Positions 25,995 to 34,360 are shown, counted from the stretch's first letter. The stretch: 43,227 bases of DNA from Psychrobacter sp. UBA3962 (GCF_002385225.1 NZ_DGDC01000043.1:1-43227), one strand, 5' to 3'. Notes: generated by a model from the sequence alone, not told the origin. Made by a program: numbers and translations.

Positions 25995-26855
25995 TTAAGC
26001 CTTTTTATTTTCTAGCCTAGTTATCCAGCTTTTTATAATGCCTTGTTTATTTAAGCTTAACCAACGGTAGCCGGGAACTGCTTGGTCATCAATAGCAAAG
26101 TCGTCAGACTTTGGCTTAAATTGATAACAAGTAGAGGGGGTAGCATATACTTTGATTCCCGCTCTTTGAGATTCAAAATTTTGATGCACATGACCACTCA
26201 CTACCGCTTTCACTGTAGGGTAACTCTCAACCCGTTGCCAAAAATCTTCGGCATCTTCAGTGATATGTTGGTCAATCCAGGCAGAGCCCATGGGCAGCAC
26301 GTGATGATGCATGGCAATTATGACAGGATGATGACTATTTGCTAATTTTTGCGATAGCCAGTTTAGGTTTTTGTTACCCACACTGCCATAAATTTTGCCA
26401 GGAACACTGCTGTCTATTAGCAGTAAACGCCACTCATTTAAAGCAAGGCAATGATTTGATAGTAGCATAGGATTTGGCTCATGAGGCACAAATCGGCGCT
26501 GAGAGAAGGGCAGATGGGGATCTAACTCATCGGTGACATCATGATTACCGGCTATGCAAACGAACGGAATCCTGGTTTGTTGTAGCAGTTGATAAATATT
26601 TTTATAAATCTCAGGCTTAACCTCATTCACCAAATCCCCGCTCAATAAAATCAAGTCACAACGGATGTTTTCATTTAGCGCCTGCTGCAGACAAGCAGTA
26701 AAACTCTGGTAGTTATTAATACCAGCCGTTTCGGTATCCGGATCTAGATATAAGTGCGGATCGGTCAGCTGTAGAATATTAATCACACCATCTTCAGTAG
26801 TTATCTGAGCCGGAGGATAGTTTACGAGTTCGACAGAGCTTTCAGAAACTGGCAT
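25995..26855 (-). CDS. cpdA: Metallophosphoesterase, CpdA-like 3',5'-cAMP phosphodiesterase
   Basis: A calcineurin-like metallophosphoesterase with all the metal motifs in order: LTDPHL (Asp32, His34), LLSGDLVNE, AGNHD, AMHHH and SGHVHQNF. This order and the total length of 286 match CpdA, which hydrolyses cAMP in Gammaproteobacteria; other small phosphodiesters are possible substrates. I start at ATG 26855 because AAGGAAAGG precedes it. The frame is open to a GTG six codons upstream that overlaps the ribosome site. It lies between the znu genes and dksA, all on the minus strand. Confidence 0.85.
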   Translation of the reverse strand: MPVSESSVELVNYPPAQITTEDGVINILQLTDPHLYLDPDTETAGINNYQSFTACLQQALNENIRCDLILLSGDLVNEVKPEIYKNIYQLLQQTRIPFVCIAGNHDVTDELDPHLPFSQRRFVPHEPNPMLLSNHCLALNEWRLLLIDSSVPGKIYGSVGNKNLNWLSQKLANSHHPVIIAMHHHVLPMGSAWIDQHITEDAEDFWQRVESYPTVKAVVSGHVHQNFESQRAGIKVYATPSTCYQFKPKSDDFAIDDQAVPGYRWLSLNKQGIIKSWITRLENKKA

Positions 26856-26919
26856 AACACACCTTTCCTTCACTATTAGTAGGGGGGCTTTAGTTTAGTA
26901 GGGGGTCATTGAGGCACTA

Positions 26920-27714
26920 TTAACTGGCTTGAGACACAATAAATGCCATGAAAAACGCTATGGCTAAGCCCAGGACGATGGCCAATCCAGTTTGGATATC
27001 AAATAAGACACTGCCCCAAACCCCACCGGTTACTGCCAGCTGTGCCAAAATAACTGAAAAAATAACCATTTGCTTCGGGGAGTGAGCCCAGAGTCTGGCG
27101 GTCAGAGCTGGCAAAATCAATAAGCCACTAATAAGTAGGCTACCGACAGCCTGAAGGGCCAAAGCACAAAATCCTGCTAAGACCCCCATAAAAAACAACC
27201 GCTGGCGAGTGGCATTTATTCCAGAGACCTGAGCCAAATCAGTGTGCGTTGCTAGAATGACCTGTTGGCGCCAAATATAAACTAAAAAACCGATACCAAG
27301 CGCGACACAAGCCGACAAGATAGGCAGGTCGCTCCAGCCTACCTCCAACAGATTACCAAATAGATAGCCCAAGACATTGGCCTGCATTTGAGTCAAATGG
27401 GTCAAAGTTAATAAACCCAAACACAGCATAGAGACTGAAACAACGGCCAATATGGCATCACTGGGTAAGCGCTCATCTTCTAGTAACATCAAAGCGATTA
27501 CCACCATGACACTCACCAAAGCGATGCCTATGCCGAAGGGCAGTTGCCATAAAGCCGCTAGGGCCACCCCAAATAAAGTGCCATGGGCTAAGGCATCGGC
27601 AAAAAAGGACATGCGTCGCCACAGGACCAGACAGCCTAAAGGGGCAGATAACAGGGCCAACAAACTGCCGGCAATCCAAGCGGGGGCTATAATATCGAGC
27701 CATTCAACTAGCAT
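26920..27714 (-). CDS. znuB: Zinc ABC transporter permease ZnuB
   Basis: The membrane component of the high-affinity zinc importer, ABC-3 family, with about eight membrane segments over 264 residues. GSLLALLSAPLGCLVLWRRMSFFADALAHGTLFGVAL is the typical N-terminal family block that contacts the ATPase. VGSLLISGLLILPALTARLWA is the conserved C-terminal block. It lies 66 bp downstream of znuC and is the last gene of zur-znuC-znuB. Confidence 0.95.
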   Translation of the reverse strand: MLVEWLDIIAPAWIAGSLLALLSAPLGCLVLWRRMSFFADALAHGTLFGVALAALWQLPFGIGIALVSVMVVIALMLLEDERLPSDAILAVVSVSMLCLGLLTLTHLTQMQANVLGYLFGNLLEVGWSDLPILSACVALGIGFLVYIWRQQVILATHTDLAQVSGINATRQRLFFMGVLAGFCALALQAVGSLLISGLLILPALTARLWAHSPKQMVIFSVILAQLAVTGGVWGSVLFDIQTGLAIVLGLAIAFFMAFIVSQAS

Positions 27715-27780
27715 ACGAGCGGTATTCCAAAAAAGTTTGTTATTTTAAGATAGCGACTACTTCTGGCAGTAGACAGCGCT

Positions 27781-28719
27781 CTAATGAGCGTGCGGACCAT
27801 GATGCTGGCAGTCATGCGGCTTATGAATATAAGGCTGTTCGTACTGATGACCAAATAGCTTTTTAAATTCTTGGGATACTCCAAGATCGCTTGGCTGGCC
27901 CTCACAGCAGATATGCTTATTTAAGCAAATCACTCGACGACTGCCCCGCATCACCCAATGTAAATCGTGTGACACCACCACCATGGCGCACTGCAAGAAC
28001 TCAGGTAAATCGTCAATAAACTCATACAGCCAACGCTCACTTTCAGGGTCTAAGCCCTGCATCGGCTCATCTAAAATCAGTAAGTTGGGTTTTGATAATA
28101 ACGATCGAGCCAGTAACACGCGCTGGGTTTCACCGCCTGACAGATGAATCACCTGTTTTTTTAATAACGGGACTATCGATAGACGCTGGTATAAAAAATC
28201 TTGTTCGCTTGCCGAGAGTCTTTTTTGGGTTTGTGCTAATAGATCTTCAACTCGTAATGGCAAAATGGCCGGCACAGTGAATTTTTGGGGCACATAGCCC
28301 AGTTGCAGATTGCTATGACGCTGAATCTGCCCTGAGGTAGGTTGGATTAACCCTAAAATAAGCTTCATCAAGGTAGATTTCCCCGCACCATTGGGGCCGA
28401 TAACACTGATTTTTTCGTAGGGCAAAATTTGCAAGCTGATGTTACTTAATAGCACTCTGGATTGAGAGTCTGCTGAAGTTTTTTCAGCCGTTTTTGCCGA
28501 ACGGGCTCCGCTAAGCCAGCCGCTTAGTCTAGAGCCTGTTAGCGCTTTTTTAGCAGAAGCATTATCAGTAGCTGATGTATCCGCTAAGCTTGCCAGTTCA
28601 GACTTGCTCAGACCACGGGCACTTACTTCAAAGCCAACCTGGTTAAGTGTCATGAGTGCTGTTGACTCAGTGTCAACTTGATGGGCTTGCTGTGAGGAGG
28701 TATTGCGGGTGACAGACAT
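27781..28719 (-). CDS. znuC: Zinc ABC transporter ATP-binding protein ZnuC
   Basis: The ATPase of the Znu importer. The Walker A loop GPNGAGKST is at 108-116, the signature LSGGE at 193-197, Walker B LLILDEP at 213-219 and the H-loop at VVVSHDLHW. The C-terminus is His-rich (HKPHDCQHHGPHAH), probably metal-binding. Length 312 against about 250 in E. coli: besides a longer N-terminus there is an insertion of roughly 50 polar residues (about 34-86) between the first two strands of the ABC core, in the A-loop region. ATG 28719 lies 3 bp after the zur stop; GAGGACG inside zur is the ribosome site, so translation is probably coupled. Confidence 0.95.
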   Translation of the reverse strand: MSVTRNTSSQQAHQVDTESTALMTLNQVGFEVSARGLSKSELASLADTSATDNASAKKALTGSRLSGWLSGARSAKTAEKTSADSQSRVLLSNISLQILPYEKISVIGPNGAGKSTLMKLILGLIQPTSGQIQRHSNLQLGYVPQKFTVPAILPLRVEDLLAQTQKRLSASEQDFLYQRLSIVPLLKKQVIHLSGGETQRVLLARSLLSKPNLLILDEPMQGLDPESERWLYEFIDDLPEFLQCAMVVVSHDLHWVMRGSRRVICLNKHICCEGQPSDLGVSQEFKKLFGHQYEQPYIHKPHDCQHHGPHAH

Positions 28720-28722
28720 GAG

Positions 28723-29304
28723 TTAAACGTCCTCTGAGATATGAGCAGGCACAGGTGAGCAGCTTTGACACAGACCTTTTAGTTCCATCACGCTTTGCTC
28801 AACTTGAAACCCTACCTCGTTTTTGACATAGCCGACAATCTCTTGAACCGGTAAGCCACTAAACTCCTGAACACGCTCACAGTCATTACACAGTAAGAAG
28901 ACCGCATTGTGTTCATCGCGAGGATGACAACAAGGCACAAAAGCATTAATCGATGTCAGCTGGTGAATGAAGCCCAGCTCTAATAAAAACTCTAGAGTGC
29001 GATAGATGGTTGGGGGAGCCACCATTTTCGCCTTATCCCCAGCTTGTTTTTCACGGTTTTGTTGCAGGCTCTGAATTAAATCATAAGCCCCTAGAGGTTT
29101 ATCCGATTCCAAAATCAGTTGGTACACCGTATGGCGTAAAGGGGTGAATCTTATTTGCTTAGCGGCACATATTTGCTTCGCTGTTTGTAGGCGCTGATTA
29201 ATCTTCTCAGGGGTCAAGTCATGAACATCATGTGAATGTGCCCCCTGATGTTCACACGGCTGAACCTGAGAAGCAACAGAGGGGATTACAGCATCATCAC
29301 TCAT
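28723..29304 (-). CDS. zur: Zinc uptake regulator Zur (Fur family)
   Basis: A zinc-responsive repressor. The winged-helix region runs KQIRFTPLRHTVYQLILESDKPLGAYDLIQSL...PPTIYRTLEFLLELGFIHQL. The metal-binding half has HPRDEHNAVFLLCNDCERV and ends LKGLCQSC, giving two CxxC-type structural zinc pairs. An N-terminal His-containing stretch (CEHQGAHSHDVHD) is unusual and may bind zinc. I start at ATG 29304, which has GAGG six bases upstream; a TTG four codons earlier contains that site. It shares an operon with znuC and znuB, and the Zur box lies in the gap to znuA. Confidence 0.95.
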   Translation of the reverse strand: MSDDAVIPSVASQVQPCEHQGAHSHDVHDLTPEKINQRLQTAKQICAAKQIRFTPLRHTVYQLILESDKPLGAYDLIQSLQQNREKQAGDKAKMVAPPTIYRTLEFLLELGFIHQLTSINAFVPCCHPRDEHNAVFLLCNDCERVQEFSGLPVQEIVGYVKNEVGFQVEQSVMELKGLCQSCSPVPAHISEDV

Positions 29305-29359
29305 AGATAACCTCAAACCAAAGTATTGTTTTTTTTAAAAAAGGGCTTAATATTTAATT

Positions 29360-29374
29360 TGTTATAGTATAACA
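29360..29374. promoter_or_regulatory. Zur box between zur and znuA
   Basis: TGTTATAGTATAACA is a perfect 7-1-7 palindrome. It matches the core of the gammaproteobacterial Zur operator (TGTTATANTATAACA). It is centred in the 140-bp divergent gap, 56 bp from zur and 71 bp from znuA, so one operator can repress both transcripts when zinc is adequate. Confidence 0.9.
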
Positions 29375-29444
29375 TATCTATTATAAATTGTTTCGTTCCT
29401 TTCATTAAAGAAAGTTTTGTCTAATTTCATCCACTGAGAATACT

Positions 29445-30476
29445 ATGTCCACAGTTAAGCCCTTCTCTTCTAATCTTTCGTCCTTCAAAAGTCTATTTGT
29501 AGGGAGTTTAGCGGCTTCTTTAATAATGACAGCCGCTCCTTTGGCCATGGCTGAAGCTCATCACGACCACAGCGGCCATGACCACGCTCACGAGGATCAT
29601 CATGACCACCCTCATAATCAAGCGCACACAGAACCTCAAGGCTACGCGGATAACTCCCGACCCAAAATGAAAGTTATTCCAGAGCATATCCGTAACAAAA
29701 CTGAAATTGCGATTAGTAACTACCCCTTGTTTTTGTTGAGTGAGGCGGTGACCAAAGGAGCCCCCTCTGGCAAGCTACTATTACAGCCAGGGGATGTGGG
29801 GCATCACGGCAGCCTAAGCCCAAGTGACATGAAAACCGTTAAAGACAGTCGTTATGTGGTTTGGTTTGGCAGTCAGTTAGAATCAAATTTAGTCAACTCT
29901 GTGGGTAAAAGCCCCAACAGTATCAGCTTATTCCGATTTAAAGCTTTCAATCGTCTGCCCTTGCGTGATGTGAAAGGGAAGCCTATTGAGGGCAGTTTGG
30001 ACCCACATCTTTGGCTAGACCCAGATAACGCAAAAGCCATTACCCGTGCTTTGGGCTCTCTTTATAGCCGAGCCAACCCCGAATATAAAGCAGTTTATGC
30101 CAATAATGTGAAACAATTCGCTAAACAGATGGACAATGCGGTGGCTCAAGTGCAGGTCAATAACCAAAAAAGTCGACCTTACTGGGCCTATCATGACGCT
30201 TTTGGTTATATAGAGTCAGCTTTGAATTTACAATTGGCAGGAGCTTTAACGCATGATCATCACTTGCCGCCAAAAGCCAGTCAGTTTCATTGGTTAAATA
30301 AAAACCGCCCACAACCCACCATGTGTATTGTGCTTCAGTCTGACAATAGTAAAGGTGCCACTGCTAAATTAAAACCGATCAACAGCACAGTACAGCAAGA
30401 AGATATGAGCAATGCAAAAGACTTTATCTCAGGCTGGATGGCTGTGGCCAATGATATAAATAACTGTGTCAAATAA
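29445..30476 (+). CDS. znuA: Zinc ABC transporter substrate-binding protein ZnuA
   Basis: The periplasmic zinc-binding protein. A signal peptide covers about 1-36 (cleavage after AMA). A His/Asp-rich stretch follows at about 38-65 (many His, as in HHDHSGHDHAHEDHHDHPH), just after the cleavage site rather than in the mid-protein loop seen in E. coli. Candidate zinc ligands are the His pair in GDVGHHGSLSPSD, His in LDPHLWLDP and His in YWAYHDAFGY. Length 343. It is divergent from zur-znuC-znuB across the shared Zur box. Confidence 0.95.
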   Translation: MSTVKPFSSNLSSFKSLFVGSLAASLIMTAAPLAMAEAHHDHSGHDHAHEDHHDHPHNQAHTEPQGYADNSRPKMKVIPEHIRNKTEIAISNYPLFLLSEAVTKGAPSGKLLLQPGDVGHHGSLSPSDMKTVKDSRYVVWFGSQLESNLVNSVGKSPNSISLFRFKAFNRLPLRDVKGKPIEGSLDPHLWLDPDNAKAITRALGSLYSRANPEYKAVYANNVKQFAKQMDNAVAQVQVNNQKSRPYWAYHDAFGYIESALNLQLAGALTHDHHLPPKASQFHWLNKNRPQPTMCIVLQSDNSKGATAKLKPINSTVQQEDMSNAKDFISGWMAVANDINNCVK

Positions 30477-30800
30477 ATCTGACCAAACAGTGTTAATTAA
30501 GCTAACCAAGGCTTAAAAAATTAGCTACAATATCCCTACCTAAGTAAGGGCGATCAGTCAGGAAGACATCGACTCTAGCTGTTGTTATTCTGAGCTTTTA
30601 GTCATTAACGGCTGGCGCCATATGACTGGGGTAGGGGAGTGTTGTAAGTTATTGATACCCTATTAACCATATCTCAAACCGTTAATAACTATTACTTACA
30701 GATATGCATAAAAAAAGTATTTGACAAAAGAATCTTTTTTTTCTTGCTTTACCCCTAAGCGCTCATTATAATAGTCGGCGTTTTGTGTTATAGAAAAGTC
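30477..30800. other. Intergenic region znuA/atpI
   Basis: This 324-bp gap contains the atpI promoter at 30744-30772. A weak 6-bp hairpin (TTAAGC/GCTTAA, 30497-30516) follows znuA without a T-run, so I do not call it a terminator. No other feature is recognised. Confidence 0.5.
30744..30772 (+). promoter_or_regulatory. Sigma-70 promoter of the atp operon
   Basis: TTGCTT (30744-30749) is followed after exactly 17 bp by a perfect TATAAT (30767-30772). It lies about 30 bp before the atpI ATG, so the 5' leader would be very short. Confidence 0.75.
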
Positions 30801-31232
30801 ATGACTACTCATTCCAATACGCCACTACGAGCGTCAGAACGTAAACAGCTACAACGAGTCCAGTTAAGACGACAAGCCCGGCTTAGGTCGAGCAGTCTAT
30901 TAATCATTATCGTTATGGCTTGGTTATTAGACATGACTTTATTTAAGAGCAACCTACTCATCCCAAAAGGGGTCGCATTAGGGGCTTTTATAAACTGGTT
31001 TGCTCAGAGTGTCTTTGCTTGGTTTGCTTTTCGATATACCGGAGCACAAGCCAGACAGGCTATCGTTAGCCAACTCTATCTGGGTCAGATCATTAAGTGG
31101 TTTGTGGTTATGTTAGGGTTTGCCCTAGTGTTTATCACTGTACAACCCATTTCTGCTGGTGCCGTCATATTTGGATTTATTGCCATGCAAATAGGACACT
31201 TTATAAGTCTCTGGCAGATTCGCAAAAAATAG
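30801..31232 (+). CDS. atpI: ATP synthase subunit I
   Basis: A small inner-membrane protein at the head of the atp operon, thought to help assemble the c-ring. It has a basic N-terminus (about 10-31) followed by four hydrophobic segments; length 143. I start at ATG 30801: the TTG at 30783 is open but lies only about 10 bp from the -10 element and would give an almost leaderless message. The ribosome site is weak (GAAAAG), in keeping with low expression of this subunit. Confidence 0.88.
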   Translation: MTTHSNTPLRASERKQLQRVQLRRQARLRSSSLLIIIVMAWLLDMTLFKSNLLIPKGVALGAFINWFAQSVFAWFAFRYTGAQARQAIVSQLYLGQIIKWFVVMLGFALVFITVQPISAGAVIFGFIAMQIGHFISLWQIRKK

Positions 31233-31398
31233 TTAAGTGAAAGTAGCTTGCAAACCGCCACAGCAGCTCACCACTATTTATTTTATTATGAAACCCATAC
31301 GTGGCACTTTAGGGTTCATATCCGTGCAATAATAAGATATTAAAAATTGCAGCAGTATCAAAAAAACATAATTTTTATCAGTCATTGTAACCAGTATT

Positions 31399-31427
31399 GT
31401 TACAAAACTAGTAAATCAGTGTATGAT
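31399..31427 (+). promoter_or_regulatory. Probable internal promoter for atpB onward, with overlapping palindrome
   Basis: GTTACA (31399-31404), 17 bp, then TATGAT (31422-31427). The -35 sits in the right arm of a 7-7-7 palindrome (TTGTAAC at 31385-31391, GTTACAA at 31399-31405), which could be a regulator site. Assignment is from hexamers only. Confidence 0.45.
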
Positions 31428-31565
31428 GTGCGGCAAGTTCTATCTTAAAATTTAGTAAATTTCTAATTTTATAAGAATACAGAAAGGTTGTGTTAAAAAA
31501 ATAAACGTTTTCTTTACACTTATACCTTGCTGCATTAATATAAGGGCAGAAATAAATGAGCACCA

Positions 31566-31639
31566 AATTTATTTAGCAAAGTATAAGTAAGAAAAGTAGT
31601 AAAGCGTTCATTAACAAAGTATTTTTTGCTAAATAAATT
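31566..31639 (+). other. 15-bp perfect inverted repeat in the atpB leader
   Basis: AATTTATTTAGCAAA (31566-31580) and its exact complement (31625-31639) flank a 44-base loop. The stem ends 34 bases before the atpB ATG, so it would form in the mRNA leader next to the ribosome-binding region. Confidence 0.75.
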
Positions 31640-31673
31640 AATGGTTAACACAAACTTATAAGAAGCTTAGATT

Positions 31674-32540
31674 ATGGCAGCTGAAATATCCTCGTCTGAT
31701 TATATTGCACACCATTTAACCAACTGGACCTTTGGCTATTTGCCAGGTGAAGGCTGGAAAGTTGCCCATACTGCTGAAGAAGCAGGTCGAATGGGCTTTA
31801 ATGCCATTCACTTGGATACTATGCTTTGGTCATTTGGACTTGGTATTATATTTTGTGCCTTATTTTGGTTCGTAGCAAAGCGTGCGACTGCTGGGGTACC
31901 AGGTAAGCTACAGTCTGCAATTGAAATGATTGTAGAGTTTGTGGACACAAACGTACGTGATTCCTACAACGGTACATCAAAACTTATCGCACCTTTAGCG
32001 TTAACAATTTTCGTGTGGATTTTCTTGATGAACTTGATGGACTTAATGCCCATCGACTATATCCCAGTGTTAGCCCAAAAAATCGGTGCTGCTATGGGTC
32101 ATGATCCACATCATGTTTACTTTAAGATTGTATCGACAACAGATCCCAACGCTACATTAGGTATGTCGTTCTCGGTATTCTTCTTAATCATTGGTTATAG
32201 CATTAAAGAGAAGGGACTTGGTGGCTTCATCAGTGAACTAACCATGCATCCGTTCAGTGCTTCAAACCCAATTGCTAAGATTCTATTATTCCCAGTCAAC
32301 TTAATCCTAGAGTTAGTTACTTTAATTGCAAAACCTGTGTCACTTGGTTTGCGTTTATTTGGTAACATGTACGCAGGTGAGTTGGTGTTCGTATTGATTG
32401 CCTTATTACCTTTCTGGATTCAGTGGGCATTATCAGTACCTTGGGCAATTTTCCATATTTTAATTATTACCCTTCAGGCGTTCATCTTTATGATGTTGAC
32501 GATAATCTACTTATCACTAGCATCACAAACTGAACATTAA
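31674..32540 (+). CDS. atpB: ATP synthase F0 subunit a
   Basis: The proton-channel subunit of the membrane sector. LGLRLFGNMYAGELVF contains the essential Arg of helix 4 (Arg210 in E. coli). The C-terminal helix IIYLSLASQ is also typical. Length 288 with about five or six membrane segments, and an extended N-terminal periplasmic part. ATG 31674 fits the family start. It is 45 bp ahead of atpE. Confidence 0.97.
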   Translation: MAAEISSSDYIAHHLTNWTFGYLPGEGWKVAHTAEEAGRMGFNAIHLDTMLWSFGLGIIFCALFWFVAKRATAGVPGKLQSAIEMIVEFVDTNVRDSYNGTSKLIAPLALTIFVWIFLMNLMDLMPIDYIPVLAQKIGAAMGHDPHHVYFKIVSTTDPNATLGMSFSVFFLIIGYSIKEKGLGGFISELTMHPFSASNPIAKILLFPVNLILELVTLIAKPVSLGLRLFGNMYAGELVFVLIALLPFWIQWALSVPWAIFHILIITLQAFIFMMLTIIYLSLASQTEH

Positions 32541-32585
32541 TTAGTTAGATTTTTCATCAATCAATAGGTAAATGAGGATACATCA

Positions 32586-32831
32586 ATGGATCCAGTATTA
32601 GGTGGTTACACAGTTATCGCAGTAGCAATGCTAATCGGCGCAGGCGCGCTAGCTACAGGTATCGGCTTCGCATTACTAGGCGGTAAGTTCCTAGAAAGTG
32701 TTGCACGTCAGCCAGAATTAGGCTCACAATTGCAAACTCGCATGTTCATTGTAGCCGGTCTTCTAGATGCGGTGCCAATGATTGGTGTTGGTATTGCGAT
32801 GTTATTATTATTCGCTAACCCTCTAGCTTAA
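32586..32831 (+). CDS. atpE: ATP synthase F0 subunit c
   Basis: An 81-residue hairpin of two membrane helices joined by the polar loop ARQPE. The proton-carrying Asp lies in AGLLDAVPMIGVGIA. The glycine-rich first helix (GAGALATGIGFALLGG) packs the ring. This subunit is needed in about ten copies per complex; AGGA lies upstream, and a strong nested hairpin follows it (32853-32902). Confidence 0.97.
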   Translation: MDPVLGGYTVIAVAMLIGAGALATGIGFALLGGKFLESVARQPELGSQLQTRMFIVAGLLDAVPMIGVGIAMLLLFANPLA

Positions 32832-32852
32832 TTTAAACATCAGTGACCCCTG

Positions 32853-32902
32853 TTGACCATTCGCAATTATTTGGAATGCTATATCAGATATAGAATGGTC
32901 AA
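32853..32902 (+). other. Nested hairpin in the atpE-atpF gap
   Basis: TTGACCATTC (32853-32862) pairs perfectly with 32893-32902, and an inner 6-bp stem CTATAT/ATATAG (32879-32893) can form inside. There is no T-run, so it is not a normal terminator. Its location just after the most abundant subunit fits mRNA stabilisation or processing. Confidence 0.7.
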
Positions 32903-32936
32903 TGATACTGATTTTTATTAATAAAGAGGTGATCGT

Positions 32937-33407
32937 GTGAATATTAATCTAACCCTAATCGGTCAGTCCATAGCGTTTGCAATATTTGTTTTATTTTGCA
33001 TGAAGTTTATTTGGCCTTTCTTAATGGGTGCCATTGAAGAGCGTCAGCAAAAGATCGCTGAAGGTCTTAATGCCGCTGAAAAGGCAAAGTCAGACTTAGC
33101 AAATGCTGAACAATCAGTTGAGCAAGAGTTGGCATCAGCTAAAGTTAAAGCTGCTGCACTGATTGAACAAGCAAATAAAAGCGCTAACCAGCTTATCGAA
33201 GAAGCAAAAGCACAGGCAGAAATTGAAGGCGAACGTATTCGTCAGCAAGCCCGTGAGTCAATCGATCTTGAAATTAATCAAGCACGCGAGGGTTTACGCA
33301 GCCAAGTGTCTGAGCTTGCAGTACTAGGTGCTGAAAAGATTCTTAAAGACAAAGTTGATGCGCAGCAACACGCCAAAATGTTAGAAGAATTGGCAGCTAA
33401 GCTTTAA
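32937..33407 (+). CDS. atpF: ATP synthase F0 subunit b
   Basis: The peripheral stalk subunit: one N-terminal membrane helix (about 5-27) then a long charged helix, 156 residues as in E. coli. It dimerises and joins subunit a to F1. The start is GTG at 32937 with AGAGGTG six or seven bases upstream. Confidence 0.96.
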   Translation: MNINLTLIGQSIAFAIFVLFCMKFIWPFLMGAIEERQQKIAEGLNAAEKAKSDLANAEQSVEQELASAKVKAAALIEQANKSANQLIEEAKAQAEIEGERIRQQARESIDLEINQAREGLRSQVSELAVLGAEKILKDKVDAQQHAKMLEELAAKL

Positions 33408-33442
33408 GTGGTAAATTTAAGTCTTAATATCTATTGTTGATC

Positions 33443-33518
33443 AGCTGAAGTGACTCAGCTTCAGCTTTATAGAATCCTATAATAAACTGCTTTGGCAGTA
33501 ATTATGGTTTTATAAACC
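33443..33518 (+). other. Cluster of three hairpins in the atpF-atpH gap
   Basis: AGCTGAAG/CTTCAGCT (33443-33466, 8-base loop), ACTGC/GCAGT (33486-33499, 4-base loop) and GGTTT/AAACC (33506-33518, 3-base loop) follow one another in a 204-bp gap. E. coli has only a few bases here. None has a terminator T-run. Confidence 0.6.
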
Positions 33519-33611
33519 GGCGATAGTAGGGCTCTTTACCTCTAATCAACTTCTTATACCTGGTTTGTTTTATATAAAGTTTTTCATCAAATATGTGGCT
33601 AAGAGGACATA

Positions 33612-34190
33612 ATGGCTGAATTATCTACACTAGCGAGACCCTATGCCAAGGCAGCATTTGATTATGCGCATGAAAACTCAGTCATTGGTGAGTGGGAAGA
33701 TTTCTTGCTGATCGCAAGTAGCGTGGTCGGTGATTCTGCCTTTGTGCAAATGCTAGATAACCCCGCTGTTACTGCTGACCAAAAAGCTGAAGCACTAATC
33801 AGCATTTATGATGAACACGTAACCTCTACTCAGGGGCAATCGTCTAGTCAGCTATCAGTAGCAACAACACCCATCAAAAACTTTGTGCATCAACTTGCCG
33901 AACAAGAGCGTTTGAGCCTATTACCACAGGTATTAGAGCAATATCGTTTACATCGCGCTAAAGCACTTAAACAAGTAAACGTATACGTAACGTCTGCCTA
34001 TCCGTTAGACGACGCACAACGTACTATGATTCAAAGTCGATTAGAACAATCACTAAATGCATCTGTGATTCTTCATGAAGATGTAGATCCTAGTTTATTA
34101 GCGGGTGCCACCATTAAAATTGGGGACAAGCTTGTTGATGACTCGGTGCGTGGAAAATTAAAACAGTTAAAAACACAGCTAACTGCTTAA
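33612..34190 (+). CDS. atpH: ATP synthase F1 subunit delta
   Basis: The delta subunit connects the b stalk to the top of F1. LARPYAKAAFDYA at the N-terminus and ILHEDVDPSLLAGATIKIGDKLVDDSVRGKLKQLK at the C-terminus are family blocks. Length 192, about 15 more than E. coli, through a Ser/Gln/Thr-rich insertion near residues 70-85. Ribosome site AGAGGAC precedes ATG 33612. Confidence 0.95.
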   Translation: MAELSTLARPYAKAAFDYAHENSVIGEWEDFLLIASSVVGDSAFVQMLDNPAVTADQKAEALISIYDEHVTSTQGQSSSQLSVATTPIKNFVHQLAEQERLSLLPQVLEQYRLHRAKALKQVNVYVTSAYPLDDAQRTMIQSRLEQSLNASVILHEDVDPSLLAGATIKIGDKLVDDSVRGKLKQLKTQLTA

Positions 34191-34260
34191 CGCATTATTA
34201 ATAATAATGATAGTTGATGTTGCTTATTAGTTAACCTGTAATCAAAATAAATTATCATTA

Positions 34261-34313
34261 AAAGCTTAATTTATATTTTATCTTCAACACATTTTTCGAA
34301 GAGTTTAAGCTTT
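34261..34313 (+). other. Inverted repeat in the atpH-atpA gap
   Basis: AAAGCTTAA (34261-34269) and TTAAGCTTT (34305-34313) pair across a 35-base loop. The arms include self-complementary AAGCTT, so this is weaker than the other atp hairpins. Confidence 0.4.
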
Positions 34314-34360
34314 ATATCCGGCGAGTAAGCAGGCAATCACAAATTAAAGGAAACAAGGCA

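Larger units (their letters stand above)
31233..31673. other. Long leader/intergenic region before atpB
   Basis: This 441-bp AT-rich gap is much longer than in the E. coli atp operon. It contains a palindromic TTGTAAC...GTTACAA block overlapping a probable second promoter (31385-31427) and a 15-bp perfect inverted repeat near the atpB start (31566-31639). No ORF stands out. Confidence 0.6.

Noticed and set aside
27473..27905. Minus-strand frames overlapping znuB and the end of znuC
   Set aside because: They overlap conserved ABC transporter genes in other frames and have no independent support.
30721..30726. TTGACA as the -35 of the atp promoter
   Set aside because: It is 40 bp from the TATAAT at 30767; TTGCTT at 30744 has the correct 17-bp spacing.
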